From assembly GCA_020726505.1 (NCBI GenBank), contig JAHLEZ010000004.1, positions 3,410,001 through 3,474,000 on the forward strand: a stretch of 64,000 bases of DNA, in the 5' to 3' direction. The position numbers were made by a program, and so were the translations under genes. The stretch comes from Leptodontidium sp. MPI-SDFR-AT-0119. Lineage: Eukaryota; Ascomycota; Leotiomycetes; Helotiales; Leptodontidiaceae. This document shows, one piece after another, positions 20,401 through 31,014 of the stretch. How positions within the stretch are numbered: position 1 is the stretch's first letter; each line of letters opens with the position of its first letter. The notes beneath the pieces were generated by a model. It had not been told where the DNA came from. It ran no database searches and saw nothing but the letters and a program-made list of their open reading frames with translations.

Positions 20401-21402
20401 ATGGACATAATAAAAGCATAGCAATACCGTTCTGCACCAGGCCCTGTCGAGGAGAGACTGTTTTTGGCCCCTAAAGGTATTCCCAAACCAATAATTACCG
20501 ACTCTCAAGTTCTGGTGGAGACATATAGCGCGGCACTGAACCCCGTCGAACACAAAATGTTGGAACTTAATCTAGCTAAGAAGCTAATGTTCCGATCACC
20601 TGTCACGCCTGGGATAGATATATACGGCCGCATCACGAAGATTAGAAAGAATGTAACTTCTTTCCATGTTAGCGATATTGTTTTTGGGGCATGTGAAGGA
20701 GTTCTTGGTAGTGGTTTTATCGCAGAGTTCGTCGCAGTCTCGAAAGATGCGATCGCATTAGTGCCAGAAGGGCAAGATCTAGACAGTATAGCGTCGATCC
20801 CTACTGTTAGAATGACATCGTACTAAGCATTGCAGCCACACGTCAAGTAAAGCACCAGAGTTTTTATTAACGGCGGATCGGGAGGCACGGGGGTTCTGTT
20901 AATACAGATTGCCAAGGCGCTTGGGTGTTACGTGACGACATCTTGCTCCACTACTAACATCGAGCTCTGTAAAAGTCTTGGGGCTGATGAGGTACTCGAC
21001 TACAAGTCTGGAGACATTATTAAGCAATTGCAAAGCAAAGGGCAAGCCTTTGACGTTGTTCTCGACAATGTCGGTTCCCCGGCAAACTTGTACAAGATGT
21101 CGCATACGTTCCTCGAGCCGAACGGGAAATTTCTGCAGGTCGGGTTGGGAATCAGCCTGAGTGCTATAAGGCAGTTAGTCAGTAATATGATGCTTCCTGG
21201 CTTCTTAGGCGGTGGGAAAAGGACATATGTCTTGGTCACGGCAAAAGCGAACACTGCTTCCTTTGAGCAGCTTGTAAAATGGATCTAGGAAGGAAAGTTG
21301 CGGGCAGTTTTAGACTTTACATTCGAGTTTGACGATGTTCCGAAGGCTTTTAAGCGACTAAAGACCGGGAGAGCGAGGGGAAAAGTTGTAGTTCGGGTTT
21401 AA
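20401..21402 (+). pseudogene. Zinc-type medium-chain dehydrogenase/reductase (NADPH:quinone or enoyl reductase-like) relic
   Basis: One uninterrupted frame of 334 codons from ATG 20401 (MDIIKA then TAG) to TAA 21400. It matches ToxD/enoyl-reductase-like MDR proteins: QYRSAPGPVEERL, VLVETYSAALNPVEHK, TPGIDIYGRI, the dinucleotide-binding loop INGGSGGTGVLLIQIAKALG, CKSLGADEVLDYKS, FDVVLDNVG, and a C-terminal FEFDDVPKAFKRLKTGRARGKVVV. Four in-frame TAG/TAA codons break it, the first exactly where the family has Trp (AWQY), the others at positions that suit Gln. There are no indels, so the damage is purely point mutation. Such enzymes reduce C=C bonds in polyketide or quinone substrates. It lies divergent from the P450 relic. 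Confidence 0.85.
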
Positions 21403-23708
21403 AGGCCATAAAGAAAAAGTGCCGGGGTTGATATACGGGGTTTTTGTGATATAAACAGGTTCTAAGGATAAATCGACATGTCGATATACTTATGCCTTAT
21501 AAGGTAGAATTGAATAGAATAAATTGCAATTTTGCTAGAGAACTTGAAAGCGGATAAAAACATTCGCATATATGACAACGAACTAAGAAAAGAACATGGC
21601 TTCTGCTATCGAATAGAAAGAACCTGACGAAGTGAGGAGTGAGAGCTATGAAAAAGACAGCGCGGAAGGCAATTACTTTGAATACTAAATGTACTGTCCC
21701 ACTGGGAATATTGAGACACAAAGGGAGTGGCAACACTTTCCTTAGGTATTTTTAAGATTCTAGAACACTGGGGCCAGCCCAAGGGGGGGGGGGGGGGGGT
21801 TTACAGTAGATCACTGAATTTTGGTTTTAATCTCACCATATTACTGAATTCAGTGCTTTCCTGTACAAAATTCAGGGTTCCACTGTGGGAAAGCAGTCAT
21901 GGTAAATTCGATCGATTTGTATTTTCAGGAGATTCTTGTATTTGTATTTTAACAGGGAATCCTGAGAAGGTATACTAGCTAGCTTGTCTCATCGATATCA
22001 CGTTAAAGCGTAATCGTATGAGGGTATCCTTACATGAAACAACGCTCAGATACAATACCGGTAGAAGAAAGAGAAAGAAAGAGAGGGGAGGAAATCGTAA
22101 AGGGGAAAATCGACAAAGAAGGAAATCGAGAGAGAAGGAAATCCTAATAACTTACATGTATCAACTTACGTCGATTAAATAAAAGAGATATTGTAAAGGA
22201 CGAAGGACGAAAGACGAAGGACGACGAGTGAAGTAAGGGAAAAGCACGTACCAAGGGCTAATAAAACCAGGAGCTCACTGTATTTTATCCGGATTCCAGG
22301 TAATCCCTGAATTCTAGCTGTAAATCATAAGAATTCGGTCGAAAGCGTAAGATCCGGCATTCAAAAATAGAGTAGAACCCTGCTATACGATAATGTCCGA
22401 TGCAGAAAGTGTGAACCGCAGGCTCGAACCCACAGGTCGAAATTCACATAGAGCTACCAAATTGGAATACGCACATTAGCCCAAACCAGCTCGATTTGCG
22501 CAACCGAATTGAACGCGCAGGCAAGAATGTAATGCACTACTAATTCAGCTTGGTTTGCTAGATGTCACTTGTCGCACCAGTCACCACATCAGGCCTGACT
22601 CTAGGGACAGGTACACTTTCCGGGGGCCGTTTTGGGCTGGTTGGCGGCTGTTTGTGGAGGCTGGCGCTTCTGGAAGTGAAGAATTACTTTTAGAGGCGAT
22701 TTGGTTTTTGAATAGTTGCTTATTATACTGTATCCTCGATGAGTCGTGGTTCTCGTGGTGGTTTATCTGATCCCCACTTCTCCACTGTGCTCGCTTCCAC
22801 TGGCGTTGTTTTTGGTGGAAAAGTCCAATCAACCAGCTCACACGTGGTAGATGATGGAGAGTCGAGGTTCAAGAGGTGCAGCGAGGACCCGAATAGAACG
22901 AAGCGATTCGGGTCACCGAAAATATCGGTCCGCTTGATTTGAAGAGAGCCCAAAGAAGCCGCCGCCTAATTTAACAATGCTGCAGTCATAATAGGCTGCT
23001 CTTAAATCAGGTGAAAATTACAGTCATTTACAAAATCGGCTTCCCTCACCAAACTCGCCAGAACATTCTCAGCCCCACCTACTGTACCATTTGCCGATAT
23101 CAGAGTCAGCAGCAGTCCTTTTGACCCAATCAGACTCAAATTCAGTGCCGCTATTTTAACTACTTATGCTACTGGCCGGAAGAAAAAATTGCGAATGAAT
23201 TTGTGCATGTGCTATAAAATACTAAACTAAACACACTGCTAAAATTACAAAAACTATTGCTATTATCTTGTCAAGAGCTGAAGCGTAGCCATATCAAGGA
23301 AAAATGTCATATGAGCCTGGCACTCCGAAATAGAAGAGATTTCCAGAGGAGTAGATTTCCAATTTCCACCCAGCTGCCCAAAATCACAAACAGAATATCT
23401 CTATCGCCTTCTCAGTGCCAAAATACAAAAAAATACAAAAATCTATAGTCCTAGAATACAGCAACGCAACCCTCTCCTTGACCCTCCTCACGAGACGCCG
23501 GCGGAACTCCAGAGCAGTCTGATCGAAAACTACCCTTTTGTGAGAAGAGTTCGTAATCTAATGTTATTTTCGCCTCGTTCCCCCTTGACATGCCCTCCGG
23601 AAATCCATCTCCGAGTATGTCTTCCTGGCTCTCGTTGTCGGGGCTTGTTTACTGTTTGCTCTTGCGGGGGACACTACTCTTGTGTCTATCGCACAAGCCA
23701 AGTTCGTA
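21403..23708. other. Gene-poor decayed interval with homopolymer and purine tracts
   Basis: No gene is assigned in 2.3 kb. Visible structure: a run of 17 G at 21783-21799; a GA-rich stretch at about 22060-22140 with GGAAATCG repeats; AAGGACGA repeats at about 22195-22230. A minus-strand frame at 22723-22953 continues upstream through stops to about 23170 (ALNLSLIGSKGLLLTLISAN, SLGSLQIKRTDIFGDPNRF) and may be a relic of an unidentified gene. The CCCTGCTATACGATAATG segment near 22378 resembles pogo/Fot-type ends, but no partner was found. Confidence 0.35.
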
Positions 23709-25060
23709 TTAGTCGGTCAATGTTCGAGGAAGAGTATTAGCGGCATTCCTACTAAATGGCGTTGTGGTAGGTGGTACGTCGTGGCTGCTCCTAACCACCT
23801 TTAGGAAATGACGTCGAAAAAAAGGTTTAAAGCTAGAAAGACAAGTACAAATGATTCCAATATACACCTCTAAGACGCTAAAAGTGTTATTAGCGCTAAA
23901 GCTCGCTAGTGTTCTCGAAGGGAGAAATAAACTTACGACCATACATTAAGCTCAGCCCCTAACCATGTGAAATCTGGAGAACGAACGAGGTCCCAAATTA
24001 CCTTTAGCCGGATGGCACTGACGATGTAAACACTTGTGGAAATTAGCTATTGTTTGATTTGTAGGCACATCTAAGGAGGGGAAAGCGTATAGTGATCCGG
24101 TTATAAAGAGGCTAACTAATGCCACTTTTTGTTTTATTTTCACTTTCAGCTTCCATACTAGCGCCATTGGCAGGACTAGCATTGCAACATCAGTTACGAC
24201 ATTTATCGAACCATGTGCCAGGAGAATTTTCGACACGTTGATGTATTTCCCCTTTGTAATAGTGAGATCCCAGTTTTTGGCGACAGGCTAGCAGTTGAAA
24301 AGAAATTCGAATGAGCCGAGAAAAGAGTATAAGACTGTTGTTACTAAGATTACCTATACCGCGATTCTAAATAGCTTATATAGCAAGAGTCTTAAGTAGA
24401 GTAAAAGTATTAATAACTTAACGCACATGAAGGACATGCCATAGAATATACTAAGGATAATACCTATTTAAATTTAAGGTTAGTAAATAGTAAAGATTGG
24501 CATGGAATGTCTTATCTCGTTCTGGACTCTAGTAACTATTCACTTACTTGTAAGAGACTAGGACTGAACGTAGTAAATGGAACGTCCCAGATATACACAC
24601 CGAGGCCGAGATGGGTCGCTTTAGAGCTAAGAATTAGCAAAAAACCAGTAGGGTGCACTATAAGTATCTACTCACAAACTATAAGCAAAGCACTATAGGG
24701 AATGGAGAAAACCTTTCGGACAAAAAACATTAGTATTCTTTCTGTGTATATACTTTCGTGACGAACCGACGATTCATACCCATGCAAAGCCAATCGCGTC
24801 TAGACTTAGTTAATCCAACACACTCAGGAACTTTAACAACAAATAAACTTATAATCGTTAATCTTAACCTTCCGAACGATTACAATCCTTGTATAAAGTC
24901 GTAGAAGTAGAACGATAGTCGCCAGCGGGAACATGATTACAATGGCAAGAGTAACCCGGTATCCTTAAGAGTCGGGATTTTTGAAGTTCGGAATAACTCT
25001 AAGTAAGGGGGGAAAGGCGCCAATAATGCTATCTCTCTCAGTGTTAAGGACAGGACTCAT
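23709..25060 (-). pseudogene. SAT4/rhodopsin-domain (PTH11-like) integral membrane protein relic
   Basis: Minus-strand fragments follow the order of the fungal rhodopsin-domain family. ATG 25060 begins MSPVLNTERDSIIGAF, then VIPNFKNPDS with a stop, GYRVTLAIVIMF, LLRLYTRIVIVRKVKINDY, and after a gap NC(stop)PVAKNWDLTITKGKYINVSK. Next come HGSINVVTDVAMLVLPMALVWKL, KVALVSLFITG, then in another frame IVSAIRLKVIWDLVRSPDF with TWLGAELNVWS, a GTAAGT-like donor, and VLEVYIGIICTCLSSFKPFF. These are the usual NxxTD, LPMxxxWKL, R(D)xTW and IExxxGIxCxCLP blocks. Nonsense codons and frame changes make it inactive. The family includes the PTH11-type candidate receptors, but no CFEM domain is visible here. 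Confidence 0.75.
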
Positions 25061-26368
25061 CGCGCTAACGAGCTAGGGGATGCTGAGCATAAAAACTTCG
25101 TCGGGACAGAGGACTGTTCTGTTATTGAATTATAATCTGCTGCGGAGGGAGAAAACGGGAGTGAAAGATGATGATGGATTGGTCTTCTGGAGCTGACCTC
25201 TGAATATAAGAAACGAACGCTCTTTGTTTGTAGCTCGAATTGAAGTTAGAAGCCAACATCCATATCCGAATCCTCACACTAAATAACGCCACAGGGTCAA
25301 CGCAGTTGATGGCGGTCATCAAAAACAATGGGTGGTCAATCCGGGGAAGGCACCCAGCCAATCAGAAATTTGAACTGCGGTCGTGCTTAGGACCCCTACT
25401 TGATGCCACAACAAAGACCGTCGAAAAAACGAAGACCAAAAGCGGAAGATGCCACCAAGACTCACACCACAAATATGGAGGAGCCCGTAAGCACACCAGC
25501 GGCAATTGCTTCCGAGTTCTAGTTATTTCTTGTTACCGCCCAAGCCGACCTCACATGTCTCCGCCGAACGCCATTGCCATTGCCGGATGCGTCCCCGCAT
25601 GCCTTGTTAAGCCACCTGTGGGCAAATGGCATCTCCCTCATCAAGCCACCTCTGCGCAAATGGAAGCAACTGCATCTCCCTCGTCTTGATCGAGAATGCG
25701 AAGACAATCGATGGGCCCGCGGAAGGCGGCACCAATAGCTCGACCGATCCAGATCGAGGGGCTGCTGTTCCCGCTTCGCAGACAGGATCCAAAAACACGG
25801 GAGGGCTTCCAGGAGACGCACGGATCGTTTTTGTATTGACTCTTTGTCTTCTGGCTCAGGTAATTAGAAGTGATATATTTCAGCCACGTACTGTGCTAAT
25901 TGAATTCCGGCGACTTCCGTCACATCGGCGCGAAATCCAGCAATGCGAGTCTATCTCGTCCTGCTTTTCTAATCTCTGCTGTCTTCCTTCCTGCCCTCAG
26001 GTCCGTTCGAAAGTGGCTTCGAGAGAAACTAATGGTCTGTCTACCTATGCTTTCCTCTACTACTGCAAAAGGAAATAAAAAGGGTGAAAGACAGCAGTCT
26101 GGAATTTGGAATGGTTTATAAGCTCATCGTCTTATTGTACTTATCGCTGTCCTAGCCGGTTGTGCGATTGTCGTGAAGACTCTTGGTGGTGAAGGGGAGC
26201 TTAGCTGCTGAGAAAGCTTAAGGGTTAGGTTAGTCCGTTTTGCGCATGCATAGTTGCACAAAAACATACAAGTACAAGTAGATAGAGGGTCCTTGGCCAC
26301 GTTGAAATTTATATTCATTACGTCCTTTCTGGCTTGTATCGGCTAATTAACCAATCCATCAGCCAATC
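25061..26368. other. Interval without assignable gene
   Basis: About 1.3 kb. Open frames at 25240-25689, 25519-25821 and 25626-26078 overlap on both strands. The sequence from 25430 to 25820 is noticeably GC-richer than its surroundings, with a near-duplicated segment GCCACCTGTGGGCAAATGGC / GCCACCTCTGCGCAAATGG (25610-25665). No family is recognised. Confidence 0.35.
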
Positions 26369-27270
26369 ATGAACTGCCTTTTGCTCTCCATTTTGGTCCC
26401 CCTTGCGGCCGTTGGGACGGCGCTCGTTGACACCGTTGACAATAACAACAATGTCGGCCGACGAGTCGGGACGACAAGTAGTTTTGTGACTAGTCATCCG
26501 GCTCAGAACGCCTCACAGGTGTTGGAGTATCTCGGCATCCCGTACGCAAAGCCGCCGGTAGGATAGTTGAGGGTTCGCGCTACTAGTGGCATTTGTGAAT
26601 CCTTCAGGAAGAGTGGATAGGTCAAAATTCGTTAGCTGTAAAAACAAAACACTAAATACTACCTCCACCCTGCCCTAGTCTCCCTAACTCTTAAGAGTCA
26701 GTATCAGATTGCTGAGACCCTGCCTTTCTGTCTTTCTAGTTACCGTAAGCAAGCAAAACGGCTTCCCAATACTCTTCCTGCCCCCACACTGTACCCGATG
26801 TCCCCAGCTAACGGGTAACGAGCGTGTAGTGACTGCCCAGTAAATACTCTCCCCATTTCAAGCATAGACCTCACCGGCTCCCCTGAAAATGCACGCAACG
26901 TGTTCTTGATGCTCGATCAACTTGGCCATAGTCAAAGCGAGGACTGTCCGTCACTCAATGTCTGGACAAAGTCCAAACCCGGACAGAAAAAGCCTGTTCT
27001 CTTGTGGCTTTACGGTGGTTGTTAGTTTCCCCTCCTGACTTAGCTACAGCGGGAAGAAGAAGGCTAACTGGCCTACAGCCTACCAAGGAGGCACATCACA
27101 TGCCTCCGTATCGTCTGGCCAATAGCTTGCAGGTAAGGAAGACGTTGTCGTAGTTTCTATAAAGTGAGCTACTCACCCCTCAACCAGTTCAGAGAAGACA
27201 GCGCCCATGCTGACCCGAATTCCTCATTTCACAGCTACCGTCTCAATATCTTTGGCTTCCCTGCCCTATG
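26369..27270 (+). pseudogene. Type-B carboxylesterase (cholinesterase-like) relic, 5' half
   Basis: The start at 26369 gives a signal-peptide-like MNCLLLSILVPLAAVGTAL. Then come NASQVLEYLGIPYAKPPVG, a TAG where Gln is usual before LRF, SEDCPSLNVWTKSKPG near 26931-26990, KPVLLWLYGG near 26992-27020, SYQGGTSHA, KEDVVVVSI and NYRLNIFGFP. These are the conserved EYLGIPYA, SEDCLxLNVW, V(W)xxGGG and NYRxxxFGF blocks. An intron at 27164-27234 keeps a GTGAGC donor, a GCTGACC branch site and a TTTCACAG acceptor, and restores the AAC TAC of NYR. Past 27270 the frame is lost before the catalytic GESAG, so the 3' half is missing or scrambled. Not functional. Confidence 0.8.
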
Positions 27271-27841
27271 ACGTGGCAGCTCAGAGACAGGAACCGCAAT
27301 TACGACTAGTGTATTTAAGAATCCCATCTAAAGGACATTTTGTGCGCGTGGAGCAAAACTCGGATTGTATCCAAACATGGCAGACGTAGCAATCCCGAAT
27401 TCGATACCTAGGACCTTAACTTGCTGGATTTATATCGACATGGAACATCGAAAGGCAATCTGCACTGGCACTAAATGTATGCGAGCCATTGCAGCAAGAA
27501 GCACAAGAAGTGGTCCTCTAAGCAGCTCCGCGCATTCATGAGTTCGTTGAGCAGCTAGGATGGAGTCCTTCCCGGGACGACGAGATTGCTGAGGATGGAT
27601 AGGCGCCACCCCCGCATCTCTGGGTCGGATTCAATCATGGTCTGGAGAAGGACCGTACTGGCTGGTTAATGAGAGTAAGTGTTCTGAAGACAACAGCCTG
27701 TGGAGATATGATGCAGAGTTCAAGCGAATACAGGAAGTTGGTGGATGAGCAGATGGATGAGCAGGCAGATAGGAAAGTCGAGGACTTATCAGTGTATCAA
27801 GCTGGTATTGTGGATGACTTTATTGATGTAGACGGCTGTGA
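27271..27841. other. Scrambled sequence between esterase relic and LINE relic
   Basis: Frames here carry scattered protein-like pieces (EFVEQLGWSPSRDDE, GFNHGLEKDRTGWL, DEQMDEQADRKVEDLSVYQ) without a recognisable family. They may be further remains of the LINE ORF1 that follows. Confidence 0.3.
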
Positions 27842-28285
27842 TTGGGTTCTGGTAGAGCTACCAGGACAGAAGTAACGGCGGGTGCCCGAGTGCTGCGAGA
27901 CATACCCAGTGAAAGTGGACAATGCCAACGAACAGCCATTCTCGACCAGGAGGGAAAGGTTCTACCTGGGGTTGCCGACGTCCTAGGAAAGGAAAACGAC
28001 ATCCACATAGCCAAGATCGGGTGGCTGAGTAGGAAAGACACGGGGAAAGCTATGGTTGTCTATGTCACGAAAGGCAGCGAGGCAGCACGACTATTGCAAG
28101 ACCAATACTTCCACGTTGCTAAAAGAACAACACCCACAGACTGCCCCTCTTGTACGGAAAGCACAGGCGGAGAAGACGCTAAGCGCCTCACTGGCTGTTG
28201 GGCTCTGGCAGAAGCGGATCGCGGGTCCGCATCCTGGCGAGTCCTAGTGGCCAATAAACACCGCTTTGGGATACACTTGGAATAA
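27842..28285 (+). pseudogene. Non-LTR retrotransposon ORF1 fragment (Tad1/LINE-like)
   Basis: A 147-codon open frame without RIP-type stops. The block IAKIGWLSRKDTGKAMVVYV followed by TKGSEAARLLQ corresponds to the nucleic-acid-binding segment of fungal LINE ORF1 proteins, where a (V)xWL, a basic GK and an xxVxxVxKxxEAxRLL stretch precede the zinc knuckles. The expected CxxC knuckles downstream are replaced by unrelated frame (TDCPSCTEST). No RT is nearby. It is a truncated copy of a lineage different from the complete element at 32-38 kb. Confidence 0.5.
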
Positions 28286-29030
28286 ACAGACGCCTTATGT
28301 GCATTCCGGGGGCTGCTGGCCTGCGAAATCAATTCAGAGGACAAGCAATCACTTAGAACCTGAACATATGCCCAAGTAAACCACTATACCCGGCATTACT
28401 GTATCACTTAATGTAATGATCTTGCGAACGAGTAACTTAGATAGTTGTTCCTACTGTAACACCATATTGGACTTGGGCTCTGCAGGTTCGATTCTTCATC
28501 GGCCCATTTGGCCTGTTCTCTCCTCTCGCCAGATCGTGACGTTCTGTTCGTGTGTGTGTGTGTGTGTGTGTGTGTGTCTCCCCATACATACACACTGTGC
28601 ACCGCCATTTCAAAGAGATATAGCCAGGAATTTAGACTCGTAAAGCCAATTGCTTCTAGCATTTAGGGCAGTCGTCTTCTCAAATCCAAGCCCGTCGACG
28701 GGCGCTGTATATATCTGCGAAATGTGTGTTGACGTTACTGCTCGTAGGTAACTTGATCCGAAGAGAGTGTTCAGGTTGGTAAGGAGGTAGGGACTTCAAC
28801 AACGTTCGCGACCTTGCGTGCCTCTATTGTCAGTATCTAGGTCAGCGTGCTTAATGAAGCTGTGACTATAGAGTTTAGGGTTCTGTAGGCAAAGTACATT
28901 GACACCTTACTAGGAAGAGCTGGGTGAACAAAGCATTGCGTTCGATGCTACTGCTAACCTGGTACTGTTGTAGTGAAGGCCCTCCTCACCTCAGGGACCT
29001 GGATTGCCCGAATAACAAAAACCAGAGATA
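28286..29030. other. Intergenic, microsatellite only
   Basis: No gene is recognised. A TG microsatellite is listed separately. A tRNA B-box-like GGTTCGATTC at 28486 has no matching A box or cloverleaf. Confidence 0.45.
28551..28577. repeat. (TG)13 microsatellite
   Basis: Thirteen and a half uninterrupted TG units, preceded by TTCG. Confidence 0.95.
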
Positions 29031-29182
29031 CGGAAGGGGGTTGACAGTGGGTCTCGTCCACGGGTGTAGGGCGGTAAGGCAATGCGTTCTATAGAATAGT
29101 GTTAATTATTCTGATTTTCCCCAGAAATTTCCTGGATTAGTGAGGCCAGGGCTGGACGAGACCCACTGTCAACCCCCTTCCG
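29031..29182. mobile_element. MITE-like hairpin element with 30-bp perfect terminal inverted repeats
   Basis: Positions 29031-29060 (beginning CGGAAGGGGGTTGACAGTGG) are the exact reverse complement of 29153-29182. The whole unit is 152 bp, with an AT-richer middle that includes the palindrome-like TTCTATAGAA. I see no clear target-site duplication, so the superfamily is uncertain. A one-armed relative lies near 5829. The arms are identical to each other although the region around them is mutated, so insertion is younger than the decay, or the element was too short for RIP. Confidence 0.8.
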
Positions 29183-29303
29183 GACTTCAAGCATCTCAAT
29201 TTTCAAACTAATCAATAAAAATAAAAGTTCCGAATCAACCAGGGGCTCCTCCTCACCACCTCATTCCCCCGACCCTTCAATGTCGATGGGGATTTTGAGG
29301 ATA

Positions 29304-29396
29304 CCCATTCGATGTTGATGGTCATAATGACCACCTCGCTTAAAATATCCACATAAGACTAGTGACAACCACCACAAAACGGCTAGTAATAATTCG
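29304..29396 (+). repeat. ~90-bp direct repeat, copy 1
   Basis: Begins CCCATTCGATGTTGATGGTC and contains GACCACCTCGCTTAAAATAT. It is about 80% identical to copy 2 at 30701-30790, same orientation, 1.4 kb apart. The differences include transitions of the RIP kind. Confidence 0.75.
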
Positions 29397-30700
29397 TTAG
29401 TACGTGATTACTTAACTATTAAATAGTTATTATCTACAAGCCTCGTATTTCTTTATACCCTGGTTATCATAGTTCCAGCGTCTTATCCCCTTCTAGTCCG
29501 ATTTTCTAGTTTACTGACCCTAAATAATTACTAGCGCATTTAGTCTTAAGCTTATATCTTAGCATTTAAGTAAATCCGTATTCGCCAAATGTAGAATTTT
29601 TATCTAGTTATATCCTCGTAGTTCCCTCTCAATGAGTTTCATTTCCTAATTCCCTCCCTACTCTGCTATTGACATGCGTTCCTTTTTAGCCGTCAATATA
29701 GGCCTCTTTACCGCCTTACTAATTATTATTTTTATATTAGTAGCTGTCGCGGAACTTGCTATATATATTTTTACTTTACGAGCAGAGACATACAAGCTTA
29801 CAGGTGTGATAGTAATAGTTATATATTACTACATATGTTATTCTACTTCGCGTACTAACCTCGATAGTTCTAGAGTATTAGACCCTAAAGACTCTTGTGA
29901 CATAGTCTACTAAACCTAAGTCCCGACGATCCCTTTAATGCCCGGCTCCAAAACATTACATTTAGAACATTTTAATGTTGTCTCAGATTCGCTACGTACA
30001 CTGATTACTAATTATTGCCGATATACCTTACGACGCTAAATATCCCTCTAGGGCCTACGACGAGAATTAAGGATATATATGCTCTCAAGGGTATTACCTC
30101 CGAAATAACTTATATATCGTTAGCCTAGGCAATTGTATCTATAATGATACTTATCCTTACTATAGTAGCTATAGTCTCTTCTTATTACTATACTTTTATA
30201 TAGCGCTTTCGCCCCTCTAATATACTACTAAAGGGTTTTGTTGTTTTCTAGAGCATTACTGCCTGCTCTTTCCTTATACTCCCTATAATCTTCACAAAAC
30301 AAGCGTCATAAGACTTGCGCGATATCGTTAGTATTAAAGTTTCGAATAGGCATATCGTAGGGCTGAGTTTTGGTGCTCTTTGTTACACACTTGTTTTGTC
30401 CCTTTATATATTGTTTATTTGTAATTAGAACTTCTGTAATTAGAGCAACTCAATCCAAGTTAGCACTTGTCTTCCTCTCTCTAACTTTGGGCAACGGTTT
30501 GCGCTTTGTCAAATATTATACTAGTTAAATGTACAAAGCTCTACAAGTTGACTTACCGCACGTAGTGTTGCTCTGGCTTCGTCTGCGTGTAATTAGCCTT
30601 AGTAAACCGTTCTCCACAACTATAGGTCAGGAATGCCGTGGTTCCTAGATCGAGTGTGCCTTTACTCAGAAGGCTTACGAGTAAAGAGGTGGTGATTAAA

Positions 30701-30790
30701 CCTATTCGAATGTTAATGGTCAAAGTGACCACCTCGCTTAAAATATCCACCTGAGACTAGTGACAAGTACTACAAAATAGCTAGTAATAA
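30701..30790 (+). repeat. ~90-bp direct repeat, copy 2
   Basis: Second copy of the repeat at 29304-29396, sharing ACCACCTCGCTTAAAATATC and GACTAGTGACAA. The pair might be the remains of short LTRs or of a segmental duplication. Confidence 0.75.
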
Positions 30791-31014
30791 CTACAGATCA
30801 TATATTCTCGGTTATAATACTCTCTAAGAAGATTAAGAAGTCTCCTAAAAGACAATAAGTAATTTCCCCGTTATTAATATAATAAGCCAACTAGTACTCT
30901 ATTATTTACGAAGGGTTTAAGCCTTTTGGCGCCGCCTATCTAATAATACTAACGAGGCTCCTTTAAGTTCGACAGATTCAGGAACTCCCTAAAGACTCTA
31001 AAGTGTGCTTAGGG

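Larger units (their letters stand above)
29183..30999. other. AT-rich interval with a possible multi-helix membrane protein relic
   Basis: Between the two ~90-bp direct repeats, plus-strand frames at about 29674-30430 encode strings of hydrophobic segments broken by TAA/TAG (for example RSFLAVNIGLFTALL, ILILTIVAIVSSYYYTF, FLILPIIFTKQAS, FGALCYTLVLSLYILF). This looks like a decayed polytopic membrane protein, but I cannot name the family. Nothing else is seen. Confidence 0.4.

Noticed and set aside
21783..21799. 17-G run as a structural element
   Set aside because: Single homopolymer; could be a sequencing or assembly artefact, and only one G tract cannot form an intramolecular quadruplex in the usual sense.
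22378..22420. Possible terminal repeat of a pogo/Fot-type transposon (CCCTGCTATACGATAATG)
   Set aside because: No inverted partner or TA-flanked end could be found nearby.
22425..22440. tRNA B-box-like GGCTCGAACCC
   Set aside because: No A box at the right distance and no cloverleaf can be drawn; the same holds for GGTTCGATTC at 28486.
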